In this document: in pieces, positions 6,970 to 14,076 of the stretch | How the letters are laid out: each line of letters begins with the position of its first letter | How positions within the stretch are numbered: position 1 is the stretch's first letter | Source of the DNA: CANJDH01 sp031430015 | Lineage (GTDB): Bacteria > Pseudomonadota > Gammaproteobacteria > Burkholderiales > JAEUOS01 | DNA: 14,566 nucleotides | Reading direction: 5' to 3' | Assembly (NCBI GenBank): GCA_031430015.1 | Contig: JANPAR010000011.1 | Location: 1-14,566, forward strand | Notes under the pieces: model-generated | What the model was told of the DNA's origin: nothing | Seen by the model: only the letters and a program-made list of their open reading frames with translations | The model's database searches: none | Program-made: the position numbers and the translations under genes

Positions 6970-7890
6970 CTACCCAAGAGCTGGCAGCGGCTCCCGCACT
7001 CTGTCCGTTGTCCGCGATGGCGCAAACCGGCCTGCCACTGCCGCAAGCGCAGTCGCACAGTCGCTCTCGATTTTCAGTGTCAACAACGCATCAGCGCGCG
7101 TGCGCCCGACGTTGATCGCGGCGATGGGCTTGCCCGCCGCATGCGCCGCTTCGCAAAAGCGGTAGCCCGAACGCACCATCAAGGAGGACCCGGCCACCAG
7201 CACGGCATCGGCGCGCCACATCGCCGCCATCGCCGCATCAGCACGCGCACGCGGCACACTCGCCCCAAAGAACACCACGTCGGGTTTGAGCATGCCGCCG
7301 CAGGCATCACATACCGGCACGTCAAAGGCTGCGAAATCCACGCCATCGAGATCCGCATCGCCATCGGGAGCAGTGGCCGCACGCAAAGCTTGATACGCCG
7401 GGTTCGCCACCTCCAGCCGCGTTTGCAATGCACTGCGTGCCGACAGCGCCTGGCAATCGAGGCACACCACTTGGCGAATGCCGCCGTGCAGTTCGATCAC
7501 GTTCGCGCTGCCCGCGCGCTGATGCAGGCCATCGACGTTTTGCGTCACCAGTTGTTCGATGCGGCCGGCCTGCTCCAGATGCGCCAACGCTTGATGCGCC
7601 GCGTTGGGAGCGGCGTCGGCCATTACGCCAAAGCCAATCATGCTGCGCGCCCAGTAGCGTTTGCGCGCGGGATCAAAGCCGGTAAATTCCTGATGGGTGA
7701 TCGGCTGCTTGCGCTGCCACTCACCATGCACATCGCGATAACCGGGAATGCCCGAGCCGGTGCTGACCCCCGCGCCGGTGAGCACGAACAGGCGCGGATG
7801 CGCCTGAACAAAGGCTGCGAGTGCAGGCAGCGCGGACAGCGCAGGCAGTGCAAACAAAGCTGGCAACGCAGACCGTGCCACCGCCGTCAC
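6970..7890 (-). CDS. Sirtuin (Sir2-family NAD-dependent protein deacylase)
   Basis: A 306-residue protein that removes acyl groups from lysines using NAD+. Rossmann-fold NAD motif GAGVSTGSGIPGYRD at 39-53; QNVDGLH at 117-123; catalytic H135 in ELHGG; zinc site C143-x2-C146 and C194-x2-C197 with a long spacer of about 47 residues; late NAD-binding GSS (VLVAGSSLMV) and INVGRT. The form GxxxSTGSGIPGYRD, instead of the S-AESGIPTFR of CobB, recalls the class II (SIRT4-like) group, whose members can be weak deacetylases with other deacylase or ADP-ribosyltransferase activity. The start is GTG at 7890, 6 nt after the stop of the upstream aldolase gene, pointing to an operon. The first 26 residues are an odd run of ALPAL repeats before the fold; a start further in is possible but no better codon is obvious. 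Confidence 0.93.
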   Translation of the reverse strand: MTAVARSALPALFALPALSALPALAAFVQAHPRLFVLTGAGVSTGSGIPGYRDVHGEWQRKQPITHQEFTGFDPARKRYWARSMIGFGVMADAAPNAAHQALAHLEQAGRIEQLVTQNVDGLHQRAGSANVIELHGGIRQVVCLDCQALSARSALQTRLEVANPAYQALRAATAPDGDADLDGVDFAAFDVPVCDACGGMLKPDVVFFGASVPRARADAAMAAMWRADAVLVAGSSLMVRSGYRFCEAAHAAGKPIAAINVGRTRADALLTLKIESDCATALAAVAGRFAPSRTTDRVREPLPALG

Positions 7891-7896
7891 CTGGAA

Positions 7897-8670
7897 TCAC
7901 CCGCCCGCGCGCAGCTGGTCGAGCCCGGCCTTGAGCGCCCCTTGCAGCATCAACTGGTCTACACCGAAGGCAAACAGACGAAAACCGTGTGCCAAATACT
8001 CACGCGACCACGCCTCATCGGTCGCCAAAAACGCCGGCGTCTTGCCGTGCGCTTTGCACGCGGTGAAGTTGCGTTTGACGCCCTGCAAATACGCCGGGTG
8101 TTGAAATTGCCCCGGCACGCCAAGAAAATTGGTCAGATCAAAATGCCCCAGCCACAGCGCATCGACGCCCGGCACGGCGGCAATCGCCTCGACATTGCCC
8201 AGGCCCTCGGCGGTCTCGATCTGCGGGATCACCATCGTGCGCGCATGAATCGCTTCGATCTTCGCTGCGACATCCCCACCCTGATAGTCGTCGTGGGCAA
8301 ACCCGAACGCGGCCCCGCGCCGCCCCAGCGGCGGATAGCGCGTACACGAGACGATGTGCGCGGCCTCTTCGGCGCTGCCCACCATGGGCACCATGATGCC
8401 CATCGCGCCGATGTCGAGCGCACGCGCGATGAAGTGATATTGCCCGGCCGGCACCCGCACCATCGGCACGATGTCAAGCCCGCGGCACAGCGCACACTGG
8501 GTCTTCAGGGTTTCAAATTCGAGGCCGCTGTGCTCCATGTCGTAAAGCACAAACTCGGCACCGGCGTTTTTACAAATTTGCGGCAGGCCGGGTGAGAAAA
8601 ATTCGAACACCATCGCGCCGAATGCCTTGCCGCCATTCGCAACCGCTTGCTTGACCGGGTTGTCACGCAT
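7897..8670 (-). CDS. HpcH/HpaI-family class II aldolase
   Basis: A 257-residue metal-dependent aldolase of the family that includes 2,4-dihydroxyhept-2-enedioate aldolase (HpaI), 2-keto-3-deoxy-L-rhamnonate aldolase and citrate-lyase-beta relatives; these cleave 2-keto-acids to pyruvate plus an aldehyde. Seen: H47 (DMEHSG, catalytic base), R72 (MVRVP, binds the pyruvate carboxylate), the motif RYPPLGRRG (111-119), metal ligands E152 (IPQIETAEG) and D178 (GHFDLTNFLG). The ALWLGHFDLT stretch, with H in place of the more usual P or T, is typical of uncharacterised proteobacterial members. The start at 8670 is fixed by GGAGGA 6 nt upstream; a longer frame to 8742 overlaps the threonine aldolase gene's end and has no homology. 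It lies 28 nt after threonine aldolase and 6 nt before the sirtuin. Natural substrate unknown. Confidence 0.9.
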   Translation of the reverse strand: MRDNPVKQAVANGGKAFGAMVFEFFSPGLPQICKNAGAEFVLYDMEHSGLEFETLKTQCALCRGLDIVPMVRVPAGQYHFIARALDIGAMGIMVPMVGSAEEAAHIVSCTRYPPLGRRGAAFGFAHDDYQGGDVAAKIEAIHARTMVIPQIETAEGLGNVEAIAAVPGVDALWLGHFDLTNFLGVPGQFQHPAYLQGVKRNFTACKAHGKTPAFLATDEAWSREYLAHGFRLFAFGVDQLMLQGALKAGLDQLRAGG

Positions 8671-8676
8671 CAATAG

Positions 8677-8682
8677 TCCTCC
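8677..8682 (-). promoter_or_regulatory. Strong ribosome binding site deciding the aldolase start
   Basis: On the minus strand GGAGGA, a near-complete Shine-Dalgarno sequence, ends 6 nt before ATG 8670. It is the strongest site in the window and fixes this start over the longer frame beginning at 8742. Confidence 0.8.
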
Positions 8683-8698
8683 GCGCAAGATTGACGGT

Positions 8699-9733
8699 TC
8701 AGCCGCCGAGCAAGCGCACCAGCACCTGCGCCGCGCGCACACAATCAGTGTGGCTCACGTCCAGATGCGTGAGCAGGCGCAACTTGGCGGGGCCGAGGGC
8801 GTTGATGAGCACACCTTGCTCACGTGCGCGCGTGACCAGATCCGCCACTGTGATGTGCGCGCCCTCCAACTCCCACACCACGATGTTGGTGTGCAGACGC
8901 TCAAGATGCATCTTCACCCCCGGGCAGCTTGCCAAACGACCCGCCATCATCTGCGCATTGGCGTGGTCTTCGGCGAGGCGCGCGAAGTTGTGTGTGAGGC
9001 CGTAGTCGCAGGCGGCGGCGAACATGCCGATCTGGCGCATTGCGCCACCAAACATGCGGCGGTAGCGGATCGCGCTTTGGATCAAATCACGCGGCCCGGC
9101 GAGCATCGACCCCGCTGGCGCCCCCAGGCCCTTGGAGAAGGCCACCATCACCAGATCAAACGGTGCGGCCAATTGCGCAGGGGCGATGCCCGACTGCACC
9201 GAGGCATTCCACAGGCGCGCACCATCGAGATACGAGGCCAACCCCATGTCGCGCGCCGCCGCGCCGATGCGTACGACTTCATCCTGATCCCACACGATGC
9301 CGCCGTGGCGGTTTTGCGTGTTCTCGACTTGCAGCAGCGTGGTCTGCGCCAGCGGCAGCACGGGCGCGTTACGTGGCTTGGCGTGGCGCCGCACATCGTC
9401 GGCCGTGAATACGCCGCCTGTACCGATCTCGGTGAACTGCACGCCCGCATTGGCCGCCGAGCCGCCCGCCTCGTGCCACACCGAGTGCGCTTCGGTACCG
9501 ACCAGCACGTCGTCGCCGGGGCGCGTGAGCACGCGCAGCGCGACCTGATTGGCCATCGTACCCGACGGCAGCCACAGTGAGGCTTCCTTGCCGAGCACCT
9601 CGGCGACGCGCGCTTCAAGCGCGTTGAGCGAGGGGTCGTCGCCGTATTGCATGTCGCCCACCGGTGCGGCGGCCATCACGGCGCGCATCGCGCCGGAGGG
9701 GCGGGTGACGGTGTCGGAACGCAGGTCGATCAT
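8699..9733 (-). CDS. ltaE: Low-specificity L-threonine aldolase
   Basis: A 344-residue PLP enzyme of fold type I that cleaves L-threonine or L-allo-threonine to glycine and acetaldehyde in the cytosol. Opening MIDLRSDTVTRPS is nearly identical to E. coli LtaE as I recall it. Further marks: YGDDPSLNALE (30-40), SGTMAN (57-62), H83 (the residue that stacks on PLP in E. coli), HEAGG (87-91), D170 in LDGARLWNA, and the Schiff-base lysine K201 in FSKGLGAPAGS; the C-terminal LRLLTHLDVSHTD is also typical. Length matches the family (about 335-345). One difference: ENTQN at 138-141, where ENTHN is common. ATG 9733 has GGAG 9 nt upstream (9743-9746 on the complement). Probably first gene of a threonine aldolase, HpcH/HpaI-aldolase and sirtuin operon. 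Confidence 0.94.
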   Translation of the reverse strand: MIDLRSDTVTRPSGAMRAVMAAAPVGDMQYGDDPSLNALEARVAEVLGKEASLWLPSGTMANQVALRVLTRPGDDVLVGTEAHSVWHEAGGSAANAGVQFTEIGTGGVFTADDVRRHAKPRNAPVLPLAQTTLLQVENTQNRHGGIVWDQDEVVRIGAAARDMGLASYLDGARLWNASVQSGIAPAQLAAPFDLVMVAFSKGLGAPAGSMLAGPRDLIQSAIRYRRMFGGAMRQIGMFAAACDYGLTHNFARLAEDHANAQMMAGRLASCPGVKMHLERLHTNIVVWELEGAHITVADLVTRAREQGVLINALGPAKLRLLTHLDVSHTDCVRAAQVLVRLLGG

Positions 9734-9757
9734 GTTTCATTTCTCCATTTCAAAACG

Positions 9758-9786
9758 ATGATACGCCGGAGAAGCCCATCCACCAA
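9758..9786 (-). promoter_or_regulatory. Possible sigma70-like promoter for the threonine aldolase operon
   Basis: On the minus strand TTGGTG (9781-9786) and TATCAT (9758-9763, 5 of 6 to the -10 consensus) are 17 nt apart. The -35 box is weak. A start near 9751 would give a short leader with the GGAG at 9743-9746 just inside it. Confidence 0.42.
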
Positions 9787-9800
9787 GCCTTTCAAGCCAC

Positions 9801-9839
9801 AGGCCCCTGAAAGCCGCTTGTACCATGGCTTTTAGGGCT
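9801..9839 (-). terminator. Imperfect long hairpin at the end of the UMF1 transporter gene
   Basis: The arms 9801-9815 (aggcccctgaaagcc) and 9827-9839 (ggcttttagggct) pair imperfectly, with a perfect core AAAGCC/GGCTTT around an 11-nt loop. It overlaps the transporter's stop codon on the minus strand and precedes the threonine aldolase promoter, as expected for a terminator separating two units, but no T-run follows. Confidence 0.4.
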
Positions 9840-11145
9840 ATACGTCACTCTCTGCCTCCGCCGCCGCGCGTCCGCGCGCCACGTTCACCGGAATCAGCGC
9901 AATCATCCCCGCCACAAACAATACTGTGGTCGACAAAATCGCGATGCGCTGATTGCCGCCGGTAGCCCAGGTGATGGCCCCGTACGTGAGCGGCCCGATG
10001 ATGCTGGCCAGCCGCGTCGCAAACGTCCACAGGCCATAAAACTCGGCGAGCTGCTTTGCCGGCGCGAACATGCCAGCCATCGCGCGGCCGGCTGATTGCG
10101 ATGACCCCATGCACGCACCCGCAATCGCCGCGGCCCACCAGAACTCGCCCTTCGTTGTCGACAGTGCGGCGATGATGCAGGTGGCGACCCACCCTGCCAG
10201 CGTGATGCCGAGCGCGAGCTTGTGGCCGATCTTGTCCTGAAAAAAACCGAAGCCAAACGCGCCCGCGGCCGCCGCGAGATTGAGTACGAAGATCAGCACC
10301 ATGGTCTCCGACGGCTTGAAGCCGATTACCTGCTCGGCATAGATGGCCGCGAGGGTGACGGCCACCGCCACCCCGCCCTGGTAGAACACCGCGCACAGCA
10401 GCAGCCACATGAAATCCTTGTAGCGCCGCGCGTTCCGGCAGGTTACGCGCAGGCGCGCCAGCGAGGCCTTGAAACCGCTCGCGCGCAATGCCTCCGGCTG
10501 TGGCACTGCACGCTCGCCCAGCAGTGCAAACGTCGCCAGCGCCGCGATACCGTAGATGAACGCAGTAAACAGCATCGTCGCGGGTACAAACTGCGCCGCG
10601 CTCATGCCCTGACCCTGCGCCCACAACACATAGCCCAGGCTCACGCCGAGCGCCAGCATGCCGCCGAAGTAGCCGAAGCTCCAGCCCCAGCCGGAGACCG
10701 TGCCGAGCGAATCCCGGCGCGCAAGCTCCGGCAGGAACGATGCCGAGAGCGACTCGCCGTAGCTGTAGAACGCATTCGAGAAAATAATCAGCACCATCGC
10801 CAACACCACCTGCCCCGGCCCCACCAGTGCGAGTGCGGCGGTAGCGGCGACGCAGGCTGTTGTGGCGAAGGCGAGATAGCGCTTTTTTGCCGCGCGCAAA
10901 TCGGCCAGCGCGCCGATGCCCGGCATCGTCAGCATCACGATGGCGTAGGAGATCGACAGCGCCACGGTCCACGCAAACGTGGCCCACTCTGCCTTGCCCG
11001 CCACCACGCCGGCGAAGTAGGCGGAGAACACCGCCGTGAGCACAACCGTGGTGTAGCCCGAATTGGCGAAGTCGTACATCGCCCAGCCGAACACCTCGCG
11101 CTTTTTGACGCCGGGGTTCAGGTGATGCTGCGCGAACCAGCTCAT
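9838..11145 (-). CDS. MFS transporter, UMF1 (Atg22-like) family
   Basis: A 435-residue inner-membrane protein with about twelve predicted helices. WAMYDFANSGYTTVV at residues 21-35 is the hallmark opening of the UMF1/Atg22-like group. PGIGALADLRAAKKR in the loop after helix 2 is the MFS motif-A equivalent. SGWGWSFGYFGGM, in the middle of the N-terminal half, is also typical, as is the second-half segment AGACMGSSQSAGRAMAGMF. Atg22 exports amino acids from the yeast vacuole; the bacterial members have no settled substrate. ATG 11145 has GGAG 10 nt upstream. The gap of 46 nt from the ABC permease-type gene suggests it is read with it. Family call firm, substrate unknown. Confidence 0.9.
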   Translation of the reverse strand: MSWFAQHHLNPGVKKREVFGWAMYDFANSGYTTVVLTAVFSAYFAGVVAGKAEWATFAWTVALSISYAIVMLTMPGIGALADLRAAKKRYLAFATTACVAATAALALVGPGQVVLAMVLIIFSNAFYSYGESLSASFLPELARRDSLGTVSGWGWSFGYFGGMLALGVSLGYVLWAQGQGMSAAQFVPATMLFTAFIYGIAALATFALLGERAVPQPEALRASGFKASLARLRVTCRNARRYKDFMWLLLCAVFYQGGVAVAVTLAAIYAEQVIGFKPSETMVLIFVLNLAAAAGAFGFGFFQDKIGHKLALGITLAGWVATCIIAALSTTKGEFWWAAAIAGACMGSSQSAGRAMAGMFAPAKQLAEFYGLWTFATRLASIIGPLTYGAITWATGGNQRIAILSTTVLFVAGMIALIPVNVARGRAAAEAESDV

Positions 11146-11191
11146 CGATGAACTGCTCCGCGCCCCAGGCGTGCGTCGCGCAAATGAAGCA

Positions 11192-12547
11192 TCACGCCGT
11201 CAAATCCAGCCGCTGTCCCTCACGCCAGCGCCACAGCGCGAGGCTCCACGCTGCGGCGGCCTGCACCAGAAAGATCACCAGTGCGCCGAGTGCCGACGCG
11301 CGCCCCAAAGGGAACACCAGAAACGCCACTGTCGATAGCCCCGCCACACTCATCAACGCGGGAAACACGCCGTCGAGCAGCGCGATGTACAACATCGCCG
11401 CTACGCCCGGCCGGCGCGGGAAGCGTTGCAAGGCAAAGATGCAGTAGATGCCCGCATCGCGCAGCAGCATCGCAGCGAGCGCGAGCGGCATGGCGCGCCC
11501 TTCCGACGAGAGATGAGCCAACAGACCGGTGAGTTGCGCGCCGAGGCCGGTGCTCCATGGCATCAGCAGCAGCACCAGCGCCGCCAGCCACGCGGCAGCC
11601 AGACTCACGCTCCACAGCGGCAGGCTCTGCAGTGCGCGCGTGACACCGCCCTCAAGTTCGCCACGCAGGGTGCGCAGCACGCGCGCCAGTGTCATCGCAC
11701 CGGTGCGCTCCGAGAGCAGCAATACATAAGCGCCGGTGCCGGAGGTGAGGAAGGTGATCAGCATCACGATCAACGCGCGATTGACGGCAGTGCCGGCGCG
11801 CGCTTCGAGCAGGCCGCCGGCCCACCCTCCAAGAAACAAACTGAACGCCACCCACGCCCACGGCAACTGGCGCACGCGCAGCTCGCTGGCAAAGGTGCGC
11901 ACCGCCCCGAGCCAGGCCCAGGCAGCAAACACCATCGACGACAGCAGCACAAACCACAGATACGGCAGATTTACGCCCCACCACATGAGGCCGTCGCTGC
12001 GGGTGCCGGCAAACCATTGCAGCGGTACCGATGCCACCCAGATCAGCAGAAATGCAAACATCGCGCCCGGATTGCGCGTGGCGCCAGCGCGCGCTGCGAA
12101 TACGCCCAGCGTGAGCGCAGCAGCATGCAGCGTCAGTGTGCCAAACACGGCCGCCGCCGCGATCAGCACCGCGTCGAATCCATGCGCCTGCAGGCCGGCC
12201 ACCAAGTAGGCCGCGAGAAACCACGCGCCTGCATACCAGCCCACCACCGGCGCGCCGAACACTTTGCCGAACGCGAGTTGTGCGGGCATCTGCGCCGACA
12301 TGCGCTGAAAGTCCCAGGTGCGTTCGCGCATCTCTTCAGGCATCGCATTCATCGCGAGGTAGCCGCCGTAGAGCAGCGCGCAGGCGGCAAAGCCGGCCAG
12401 CCCGGTAGTGGCCAGCGCCGCGGCAGATTGGTTGCTCGACGCCGCGACCAGCGCCAGGATCAAGCCCGCGATCAAGGGTGCCGCGATCAGGCGGTGCGCT
12501 GTGAGTTCGAGCCAGCAGTAGCGGCGGAATTCAGCGTTGAGGCTCAT
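11192..12547 (-). CDS. ABC-2-type transporter membrane subunit (putative)
   Basis: A 451-residue, very hydrophobic protein with about twelve predicted membrane helices and few charged residues inside them. The N-terminal soluble segment, MSLNAEFRRYCWLELTAHRL, and the cytosolic stretch MPEEMRERTWDFQRMSA between helices 2 and 3 resemble the coupling region of ABC-2 permeases. ATG 12547 overlaps the ATPase stop (ATGA at 12544-12547), so the two are translationally coupled and almost certainly form one transporter. Twelve helices in one chain instead of six suggests a fused double permease, so two ATPases could serve one membrane protein. The sequence itself is not one I can place in a named subfamily; the role rests on topology and on the ATPase overlap. 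Confidence 0.78.
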   Translation of the reverse strand: MSLNAEFRRYCWLELTAHRLIAAPLIAGLILALVAASSNQSAAALATTGLAGFAACALLYGGYLAMNAMPEEMRERTWDFQRMSAQMPAQLAFGKVFGAPVVGWYAGAWFLAAYLVAGLQAHGFDAVLIAAAAVFGTLTLHAAALTLGVFAARAGATRNPGAMFAFLLIWVASVPLQWFAGTRSDGLMWWGVNLPYLWFVLLSSMVFAAWAWLGAVRTFASELRVRQLPWAWVAFSLFLGGWAGGLLEARAGTAVNRALIVMLITFLTSGTGAYVLLLSERTGAMTLARVLRTLRGELEGGVTRALQSLPLWSVSLAAAWLAALVLLLMPWSTGLGAQLTGLLAHLSSEGRAMPLALAAMLLRDAGIYCIFALQRFPRRPGVAAMLYIALLDGVFPALMSVAGLSTVAFLVFPLGRASALGALVIFLVQAAAAWSLALWRWREGQRLDLTA

Positions 12548-13602
12548 GATGATTGCTCCGCCTGGGATTCGCTGCGCATCGAACGCAAATACGATTCGTG
12601 CAGATTTTCGCGCACGACAGAAAATTCCATCACGCCAAGATCCGCTTGCACCAAGGCTTTCAGCAGCATGGCCTGATCTTCAGCGGTGCCCTTGAAACTG
12701 CCCTGCACGGCCCAGCCCGCATCGCCCACCGGCGCTGGATGAACGCCGCTCATGCCGTGTGCGGTGAGCAGTGCAGAAAAAGTACGCGCCTCATTCGACA
12801 CCGCTCCGGATACGGCGACCGGAGAAAGCGTGATGTCATCATCGTTTGCGCCGAGCAGCAAATCCTCTTGCGCCGACCCCTCACCGGGGAACGAAGCCAG
12901 CACGATGCGCAAGGTCACGCCCGTCTCTGCGGTGGCATCGAGCGTGCGAAACTCCACCGCACGCCCATCCTTGATCGCCAGCATATGGCTTGAATATTCA
13001 TCGAGCTCGGCGAGGATGTGCGATGACACGATCAGCGTCATGCCCTCGGCACGCAACTGGCGGAACAGGGTCGAGAGGCCAATGCGTGCCTCGGGGTCGA
13101 GGCCGGCGGCCGGCTCATCGAGCAGCAGCACCTGCGGCGCATGCACCATCGCCTGGCCAATTGCCACGCGCTGGCGCCAGCCGCGCGACAGCGTGTCGGT
13201 GCGGGCGTCCAGCCGCGACGTGAGATCAAGGCGCTGCGCAGTGAGCGCAACCGCTTTGTCCTGCTCGGCTTGCGTCAGCGCACGCATGCCGGCTGCATGC
13301 AGCAAACTCTGGCGCACCGTCAGCGCGCCGTAGAGGCCGAAGAAATCGGAGAGATACCCGAGCTTGCGATACGCCTCGCGCGGCTCGTTCACCACGTCGA
13401 CGCCATCGAGCATGATCGAACCGGACATCGGATCGTCCAGCCCGGCAATCGAGCGCATCAGCGTGGTCTTGCCCGCGCCGTTCGGCCCGACCAGCGCCAG
13501 CACTGCGCCGTGCGGCAGCGTGAAACTCACATCGGTGAGCGCGCGCTTGCCGGGGTATTCAAAGGTAAGGGCCGAGACTTCCAGCACGGGTGAGTTGTTC
13601 AT
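12544..13602 (-). CDS. ABC transporter ATP-binding protein
   Basis: A 352-residue ATPase that powers the membrane protein encoded directly downstream. Walker A GPNGAGKTT at 39-47 (K45); Walker B VLLLDEP with D162 and E163; D-loop GLDPEAR; switch H195 (SSHIL). The signature is LSRGWRQR (138-145), R in place of the second G of LSGGQ. At the Q-loop the sequence is GYLSDFFGLY, so D86 stands where Gln is usual; a similar 'DFFG.Y' loop is known to me from a subset of ABC-2 ATPases. After about 215 a C-terminal domain of some 135 residues follows, which is common in ABC-2 exporters but has no motif I recognise. ATG 13602 has no obvious Shine-Dalgarno site. TACACT lies 7 nt upstream of the ATG, but without a -35 box I do not call it a promoter. 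Confidence 0.93.
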   Translation of the reverse strand: MNNSPVLEVSALTFEYPGKRALTDVSFTLPHGAVLALVGPNGAGKTTLMRSIAGLDDPMSGSIMLDGVDVVNEPREAYRKLGYLSDFFGLYGALTVRQSLLHAAGMRALTQAEQDKAVALTAQRLDLTSRLDARTDTLSRGWRQRVAIGQAMVHAPQVLLLDEPAAGLDPEARIGLSTLFRQLRAEGMTLIVSSHILAELDEYSSHMLAIKDGRAVEFRTLDATAETGVTLRIVLASFPGEGSAQEDLLLGANDDDITLSPVAVSGAVSNEARTFSALLTAHGMSGVHPAPVGDAGWAVQGSFKGTAEDQAMLLKALVQADLGVMEFSVVRENLHESYLRSMRSESQAEQSS

Positions 13603-13656
13603 GATGTGCAGTGTACCGGGTGGCGTGGCCGCGGCTGGCGCTCTTTCGACAACCGC

Positions 13657-14052
13657 TTAGTCGCTTGCAGCAGGACGCGCCTTCCTGAGGCCGATGACGA
13701 CGACAGCGAACGTGGCGCACAGGCCAACTGCAGTGGCCAGCTCTGTGGCCGATGGCGGAAAGACAAGAATGAAGCCCTTGCCTTTGATAAGAGACGAAAA
13801 GCTCGATACGCAGAACGGCATCGCGAACAGGCGAAAGGTTTGCCAGCCATCGCTTGCAGCCGTCTTGAGGCTGCCAACACTGAGTACCAGCGCAACGCCA
13901 ATGACCGCGCTAATACCAACAGAATTGAGCCAAACGCCGGGCGACGGATCGAAATGGTGAACCACGGTGGACGCTCACCAGATCAAATAACACCAGAGCA
14001 CCAGCTTGCCATTGGGCAGGCTCGAAAGGTACCGGGTGAGTGAAGCGATCAT
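13657..14052 (-). pseudogene. Small membrane protein gene interrupted by an in-frame TGA
   Basis: From ATG 14052, which has GAGG 6 nt upstream, 25 codons run to TGA at 13977-13975; the same frame then continues for 105 more codons to TAA at 13659-13657. The first part ends KLVLWCYLIW, the start of a membrane helix; the second begins with VVHHFDPSPGVWLNS, then helix GISAVIGVALVLSV, WQTFRLFAMPFCVSS, KGKGFILVF and a last helix GLCATFAVVVIGL. The parts read as one protein of about 130 residues with three or so membrane segments. I believe intact homologues run through the break with a LIWYLV-like stretch, but this is from memory. The downstream part alone is open from GTG 13965 (102 residues, GGTGAG 8 nt upstream), so a shortened protein may still be made. 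Read-through or a sequencing error is the other reading. It lies 24 nt after the dehydrogenase and 54 nt before the ABC genes. Function unknown. Confidence 0.62.
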
Positions 14053-14058
14053 GCGCAT

Positions 14059-14062
14059 CCTC
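14059..14062 (-). promoter_or_regulatory. Ribosome binding site supporting ATG 14052
   Basis: GAGG on the minus strand ends 6 nt before ATG 14052 and 14 nt after the dehydrogenase stop. It supports that the interrupted gene originally started here and not at GTG 13965. Confidence 0.55.
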
Positions 14063-14076
14063 GGCTGCGGCGGGCA

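Noticed and set aside
7141..8595. 484-codon plus-strand open frame across the sirtuin and aldolase genes
   Set aside because: It spans two well-conserved genes on the other strand and has shadow-like composition (His/Arg/Gln).
8671..8742. Longer start (8742) for the HpcH/HpaI aldolase
   Set aside because: Adds a Cys/Arg-rich stretch overlapping the threonine aldolase end, while ATG 8670 has a near-perfect Shine-Dalgarno site.
8627..9580. 317-codon plus-strand open frame opposite threonine aldolase
   Set aside because: Shadow of a highly conserved enzyme; no motif of its own.
10222..12676. Long plus-strand open frames opposite the UMF1 transporter and ABC membrane gene
   Set aside because: Composition dominated by Arg, Gln and His, expected from the complement of membrane-protein codons at high GC; no start signals or domains.
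13606..14043. 145-codon plus-strand open frame opposite the interrupted membrane protein gene
   Set aside because: Low hydrophobicity, Arg/Ala-rich and without a ribosome binding site; the minus-strand frame has well-formed membrane helices and an SD site.
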